In this document: positions 60,401 to 64,000 of the stretch, in pieces
Layout of the letters: the number at the start of each line of letters is the position of its first letter
How positions within the stretch are numbered: position 1 is the first letter of the stretch
DNA from: Apostichopus japonicus
Taxonomy: Eukaryota; Echinodermata; Holothuroidea; Aspidochirotida; Stichopodidae
Reading direction: 5' to 3'
DNA length: 64,000 nucleotides
NCBI RefSeq assembly: GCF_037975245.1
Contig: NC_092569.1
Location: forward strand, 35,130,668 to 35,194,667
Translations under genes and position numbers: made by a program
Notes under the pieces: model-generated
Told to the model about the DNA's origin: nothing
Databases searched by the model: none
Seen by the model: the letters and a program-made list of their open reading frames with translations, nothing else

Positions 60401-62356
60401 AATTCGACAGAGGTTTTCTTAACAAACTTTATCATTTCAAATAAAATAAAGGAACATGTCTTACATTTGTTCTGCTCTTATATCCTTCATATTTAAAATA
60501 ACGGAATATTGGGAGTATATTTCTTTGGAATCTCTTACAATATATAGCGTAACTGAAGGAAATGAGAAACACAAAAAGAGAGAAAAATGAGAAGCTAGCC
60601 ACTTAAACCGCCGGAGACATTTTCATGATCGCTTATTATACCATGCTTTAATGTAAGCAATTTGAAACCAGAACGTACTGCATAAAAAATAGCATTTGTT
60701 ACTTTTTCTGGCTTTGTGGAAGTCTTTTGTCTTTGATAATTCGTTCTGCGATATATCAGTGTAACCTAAGTTTTCTATTTTCAGCATTAATTTCAGTTTC
60801 CATAAATTAGTTTTAAATTAGATTGACGTGTACCCCAGTTGGATTTATTGTTATTGAACTTTGTTTCCTTGAATAATATTATATTTTCAAAATACATTTC
60901 AAAGTACCTTTATTTTTGTTGAAGACTGTTTTTTCAAACTTTGGCACACATATAACGATATCTATTAAAGAGATCTCTATGAGCATGTAAAGGAAGTAAA
61001 TATTTAGGTGCTCATTAAAAATTAATAACTGAAACTTTCGTGTTTTGATGATAGTTCAAACAATATAATCAAACGTACAACTGAGCATTTCTTCTAATTT
61101 GATTAAACCTGAACAACAGTTTCAAGTTATAGATTTCTAATTTAAAGGATGTACCTTGTCATTATAGTTTGCTCACTGTAGTTACCCAATTAAGCATCTT
61201 TGTGATTGGATTATCGCATAGAAATTGTTTTGTTTTAGATTAGTTAACGCATATGTTGCTTTAATGTATTCATCAGGATAACTTGGACAAAGACGAGCAA
61301 TAAAATGTCTGTTCGGAAAGCATATCAAAATAACAGAGCTGACAAAGGAAGTTGCCTTTACGCAGATGAAAACCAAGTTATTCGTATGTAGTTTATATCG
61401 AAAAATAAAAGCAAGGCATTATAACAAATATAAAAAACATTGAAAACATTTAACTATACAAAGCTTACCGAATATCGCTCTGTTTCAAAAGAGAATCTCA
61501 TGATTGGATTTTTAACAAGAAGAACTTTTGTTTTTAAAAGTTATTGTATAGTGTTTTAGTTATCGCTGAAATAAATAAATTTCTTGTTTTTAGTTATCGT
61601 ACTCGTAGCCAATATTATGGAGTATACATTTATGAGCTAGAATGATTTACATTTGAATTTAAGCTCACTAATTTTTAATTTGAATTCAGTGTTGTAACGT
61701 GTTGATATCGATCTGTGAGAGGTAGGGTTGGCTATTGGAGGGAAACCTTGTGAACTGATGTGCTGTAAAGGATATGTTGGGAACGATACACTCATAAGTT
61801 TGAAAAAAAGGATTAACTTTTCCTGGCCTTATCACGAAACTTGATTGACTTTGAAAAATTGGCGTGTAACGAAAACACGTTTGAGATGTATAAATGAGCC
61901 TTTCTTCTAAGTATTTTACATGTGAGCAAATTTTAAAGAATACTGTATATAAGCAAAGAAGAACCGATTAGAGCTAATCTTTTGTTTTTATTCCAATATA
62001 TGTGGTTTAATTAAAAGACGTTTCGTTATTTTTATCGAAACACTGCTGTCTTTTCGCGAAGTTAAAAATTCGGAGTATTTCTAATTGAAGGCCTTCTAAC
62101 TGTAATTTATCAGGATTTTTTATTGATATTTCCCAATTATTTCGAAGACGCTAACTCTTCACTTTTCACATAATTTAATATTAACAGAGTTAACTAAACA
62201 ACACATTGATGCAACTTATGTTATTTTTTCGAAACAGAAAATATTCAATGGAGTAAAATATCAAATATATTAAACAATAGAAAGACTTACCATTTCTGTT
62301 CCAAACGAGTTCCAAATCGTCAAAACAGTAAAACAAACTTTGAAACACTTCTCCAT
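45156..62356 (-). CDS. Gene B: secreted half-FReD-TIL-(EGF)7-FReD protein, 967 aa
   Basis: Fourteen exons with GT-AG borders: 62,291-62,356; 55,892-55,922; 54,850-55,022; 54,216-54,480; 53,163-53,374; 52,522-52,731; 51,720-51,929; 50,913-51,122; 50,113-50,322; 49,310-49,519; 48,507-48,716; 47,614-47,919; 47,088-47,349; 45,156-45,484. They sum to 2,904 nt, an unbroken frame. Layout by residue: signal peptide about 1-28; N-terminal FReD half 33-178, with no Ca2+ or pocket part; TIL 179-249; six 70-residue EGF units 250-669; seventh EGF 670-725; complete FReD 726-967. Fibrinogen-related proteins bind glycans or partners outside the cell and take part in invertebrate immunity and tissue repair; that role here is an inference. 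The combination of a half FReD with TIL and EGF repeats is not one I recognise. Confidence 0.85.
47088..47349 (-). CDS. Gene B exon 13: FReD middle part
   Basis: 262 nt, GT-AG borders. Encodes VFQRRSSASTDFYRGWSD, NGFGNKNQDHWLGNK, LTNQKTYQLRIDLRD, NEADKYRLSIGSHSGN. Closely matches gene A exon 7. Confidence 0.85.
47614..47919 (-). CDS. Gene B exon 12: EGF unit 7 fused to start of C-terminal FReD
   Basis: 306 nt, phase 0-0. Starts VGDFYVNSRCTQKSTC, has KCYCNTNYEGDGETC, then passes to RLIPKDCYELYVSG, DGVYTIYPDG, CEMESNGGGWT. The first 56 codons match the array units; after GETC the sequence is FReD and not the TIL-like tail. Confidence 0.85.
48507..48716 (-). CDS. Gene B exon 11: EGF unit 6
   Basis: 70 codons (VGDFYVNSRCTRKSTCRNN to SVLG). 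Arg in STCRNN groups it with units 1, 2 and 7 rather than with the Gln-bearing units 3-5. Donor GTAAGT. Confidence 0.85.
49310..49519 (-). CDS. Gene B exon 10: EGF unit 5
   Basis: 70 codons, the same residues as units 3 and 4. Donor GTTAGT, acceptor 'aaatcag'. Confidence 0.85.
50113..50322 (-). CDS. Gene B exon 9: EGF unit 4
   Basis: 70 codons, the same residues as units 3 and 5. Donor GTCAGT, acceptor 'aaatcag'. Confidence 0.85.
50913..51122 (-). CDS. Gene B exon 8: EGF unit 3
   Basis: 70 codons (VGDFYVNSRCTRKSTCQNN to SVLG), the same residues as units 4 and 5. Donor GTCAGT, acceptor 'aaatcag'. Confidence 0.85.
51720..51929 (-). CDS. Gene B exon 7: EGF unit 2
   Basis: 70 codons (VGDFYVNSRCTRNSTCRNN to SVLG). 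K-to-N change in CTRNSTC creates an NST glycosylation sequon. Like unit 1, it has Pro in CNPNYQGDG where the other array units have Ser. Confidence 0.85.
52522..52731 (-). CDS. Gene B exon 6: EGF unit 1
   Basis: 70 codons, starting EGDFYVSSRC and ending NCFVADIGSVLG. The first codon is Glu, as in gene A exon 6 (EGHFYINS), whereas the other gene B units start with Val. Eight cysteines; an EGF-like core QCSDHATC, KCYC, QGDGETC. Confidence 0.85.
53163..53374 (-). CDS. Gene B exon 5: TIL cysteine-rich module
   Basis: 212 nt. Encodes ETIPEWCPANEIFSNETC, CDDPNTC, EQCVCVGDYLRQQEQC and NCFVADKGGVLM. A TIL module with a TILa-like tail. The last 12 codons and the start of the following intron resemble the last 12 codons and intron starts of all six EGF-repeat exons. 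Confidence 0.85.
54216..54480 (-). CDS. Gene B exon 4: middle of N-terminal FReD half
   Basis: 265 nt, open. Encodes VLQRRRSDSVNFSRSW, FRNGFGFLG, FWIGNEKI, YQLRMDF and GDYYISSLGTFERSD. The domain ends here: the exon that would carry the Ca2+ site and ligand pocket is absent, and the TIL module follows directly. NFS is a potential N-glycosylation site. Confidence 0.85.
54850..55022 (-). CDS. Gene B exon 3: start of N-terminal FReD half
   Basis: 173 nt, open. Encodes SSYFVFQQPAYP, DCKEVSNACSS, SGVYLIKPDG, PEPFEAYCNNDLDTGGWT. The usual A-subdomain of a fibrinogen-like domain, with both expected cysteines. The Tyr codon TAC before CNND is TAA in gene A. Confidence 0.85.
55120..55325 (+). mobile_element. 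SINE or LINE-tail insertion in gene B intron 2
   Basis: Same element as at 25,685-25,885: 'ccacccaggggttaaatggg' to 'aaaagcgctacatgaatcg' and a TTA-rich tail. Confidence 0.55.
55892..55922 (-). CDS. Gene B exon 2: 31-nt microexon
   Basis: Bounded by 'attacacag' and GTAGGT. Encodes IIVSAEGRSS and one further base. Completes the signal peptide and provides the short linker to the first FReD half. Confidence 0.75.
55923..62290. other. Intron 1 of gene B
   Basis: A 6.4-kb intron spanning the unit 2/3 junction. It holds the left end of the CCGATATTGG-type element (about 56,624-56,740), a 160-bp unit-specific insertion near 56,345-56,510, and DNA collinear with intron 1 of genes A and X. No extra exon was recognised. 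Confidence 0.55.
62291..62356 (-). CDS. Gene B exon 1: signal peptide
   Basis: ATG plus 21 codons (MEKCFKVCFTVLTIWNSF...) ending at GTAAGTC in phase 0. It lies in unit 3, about 6.4 kb upstream of exon 2. Differs from genes A and X by only a few residues. Confidence 0.8.
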
Positions 62357-63194
62357 GATTTCGAGTTTGTATAAATGAGACGCGAAAATATATACGATGA
62401 AGTGCAAGAAAGCAAATGACACAGGGTATCTATTCAGGGCTGTCCAACATCCTATTAAAATGACCGTAGTAGTATGGATGTCCATTAATGCCATCATTTT
62501 ATTTGAAATATGATTTGGTGAACAGCTTATACAAATGTGCTGCACATCTATAGTATTATTGGCTTGTGTGTAAAGAAGACTATTCGACATGCGCAATCCA
62601 ACTTAATATTATTTACAGCTATATATATCTTGCACTTTCAGTCAATAGTGCAGTAAGCTTCAGTTGCATTATGTTAAATTGTCCTTGTTCCGATCCATAC
62701 AACATAACACCTACTGTATACTTATTGACTATCGTGCCTCTAGTTCCAACGACAGCAACGGTATTGCAATTCAATCAATGTAAATGTACTTGGTTTTAAA
62801 CGAATATTAATTACAATGATCACTTTTAATCTACAATACATTTAGTGTGATTTATGTTAGAGTTATGTAGTTGTGTGCCAAACGACGTCAATGCTAGTAG
62901 GAATGTTGATTTACTTGTTCTCGTTAAGCTGCTATTACCGATATTTTAAGAAACATGTATGAGTGATTATTTTAGCTAAGTTACTTCGCTTTTGGTTGGA
63001 AGGCAAAATTAAAGCAGTATCGAAAGGACAGGAAGTGATACTACTAATAAGCACTATATAACATGCATGAACTAGTACAATACATCTTATATACCGTGAA
63101 ATTTACGGTATGATATATCCTATACTATTAATATGTATGTACAAATATATAATTAGTTCACAGTTTGGAACATTCGAAGTTGGTCAGTGGTACG
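62357..63194. other. Upstream region of gene B (5' flank)
   Basis: Matches 33,932-34,754 and 5,894-7,714 (without the MITE). It should contain the promoter. The AT-rich 'aatatat' conserved about 30 bases before the ATG in all three copies is too close to be a convincing TATA box unless the 5' UTR is almost absent. No other motif could be supported. Confidence 0.4.
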
Positions 63195-64000
63195 CTATAT
63201 GAACAATACTTCCTTGTTTTATGATGCCTACGTCACATCCTGTTTGCGGAATCGAGTATCCTCACATCTGATTGAATAAACATGTCAGCTGTTACACTAG
63301 GCTTTGACTAATTTGTTTATTGACTGTAAGAATTACATCAATAATGACTGTAAATTATAAGGAAAAATATTTTTCATTTATATAAGATATTTAATCAAGG
63401 AGCATGTTTTGACCTATGGAAAGGTAGGTTGGATATTAGATTTTTTCTTTGATACAAATTTTTAAATGAAACATATATCTGTTAACCAGCAGAGGCGTAG
63501 CTAGAGCTTATTTAGAGACGTAGAGCTACTTTATAAGCGTAGCTATAAGTGGTTCTTTTAACAGTGCCCCCATTTCTCAGGGGGCCCGAGGGTTGGCTAC
63601 CAACGGAGACAACTGTCAGTCATGATTTTGCATGAATAATTATATGAGTACCAGCACGCCCACGCAATTCTATTATTTAGCTGACAGTGGCGTAGCCAGA
63701 TGTAGAGGAAAAGCTGTCCCTCCCACACACAAAAACATTTTCAGGGACGAACACTGGGAAGGCAAGGAAAATTAACCAAGAAAAATAAATAGCTATCATA
63801 TATGATACTGGATAGGTTACTCTATGTTACAGCACGGCGTTAAGTGCTTCTCAGAAGGCTTCTCTCTTAAGCTATATGCCCACTAAGCACATTAATAGGT
63901 TTGTATTAACAAATTCACTTCGAGTCAGTTATAATCATTTCTAGACAAAATTCCGTGAGTCGCACGGCACTGGATTGTCATCTTTAATAAAAGGTCACTG
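63195..64000. repeat. Dispersed repeat R, copy 5 (cut by window edge)
   Basis: Collinear with 34,755-35,575 and 7,715-8,550; contains the same 'aggcgtagctagagctta' and 'gcgtagccaga' motifs. Confidence 0.65.

Larger units (their letters stand above)
57354..64000. repeat. Segmental tandem duplication, unit 3 (cut by window edge)
   Basis: Third copy, collinear with about 697-8,600 and 27,931-35,580, including gene exon 1 at 62,291-62,356. Near 58,345 it lacks about 450 bp that unit 1 has at 1,692-2,133. The unit continues past the right edge of the window. Confidence 0.85.

Overview
The window is animal nuclear DNA: AT-rich, intron-rich and full of transposable-element remains. The best guess at source is a marine deuterostome invertebrate, most likely an echinoderm and quite possibly a sea cucumber. 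The reasons are secreted fibrinogen-related (FReD) genes in a tandem cluster, a family known to be expanded in sea cucumbers, and a Ty3/Gypsy fragment that looks like the deuterostome Gmr1 group. The species itself is an inference.

The large-scale structure is a tandem segmental duplication with a period of about 27-29 kb. Unit 1 runs from about 690 to 27,923, unit 2 from 27,924 to 57,353, and unit 3 from 57,354 past the right edge. The units are collinear over most of their length and differ by insertions (two hAT-type MITEs and a LINE in unit 1, a Gypsy fragment in unit 2), deletions and point changes.

All real genes found are on the minus strand and belong to one family. Gene X is represented only by its first exon (5,828-5,893); its body lies left of the window. 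Gene A spans 33,931 to 20,077 with 8 exons. Gene B spans 62,356 to 45,156 with 14 exons and joins into an intact 967-codon frame. The encoded protein has a signal peptide split over exon 1 and a 31-nt exon 2, an N-terminal half of a fibrinogen-like domain (exons 3-4), a trypsin-inhibitor-like (TIL) cysteine-rich module (exon 5), EGF-like modules (one in A, seven in B), and a complete C-terminal fibrinogen-like domain with a Ca2+ site and an unusual Tyr/Cys-rich insertion. The expected role is a secreted lectin or adhesion-type recognition protein; this follows from the family and is not shown by the sequence.

Three points stand out. (1) Gene B carries an approximately 800-bp exon-intron unit amplified six times. 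The extra exons look as if they were born from a tandem duplication whose breakpoints lay inside the TIL exon and inside the EGF/FReD exon. (2) Gene A has a nonsense codon and a 1-nt deletion, but both fall in exons 3-4, a two-exon cassette that can be skipped in frame, so a shorter protein could still be made. (3) The Tyr/Cys-rich insertion next to the expected ligand pocket differs by 10 codons between A and B.

The rest is intergenic or intronic. It includes hAT-type MITEs with 8-bp target duplications and empty sites in sister units, a frameshifted LINE reverse transcriptase, a 5'-truncated Ty3/Gypsy RT-RNase H with one LTR, an older 1.8-kb dispersed repeat, SINE/LINE tails, microsatellites, and a decayed plus-strand Lys/Ala-rich exon relic. 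No rRNA, tRNA, CRISPR array or prokaryote-type signal was seen.
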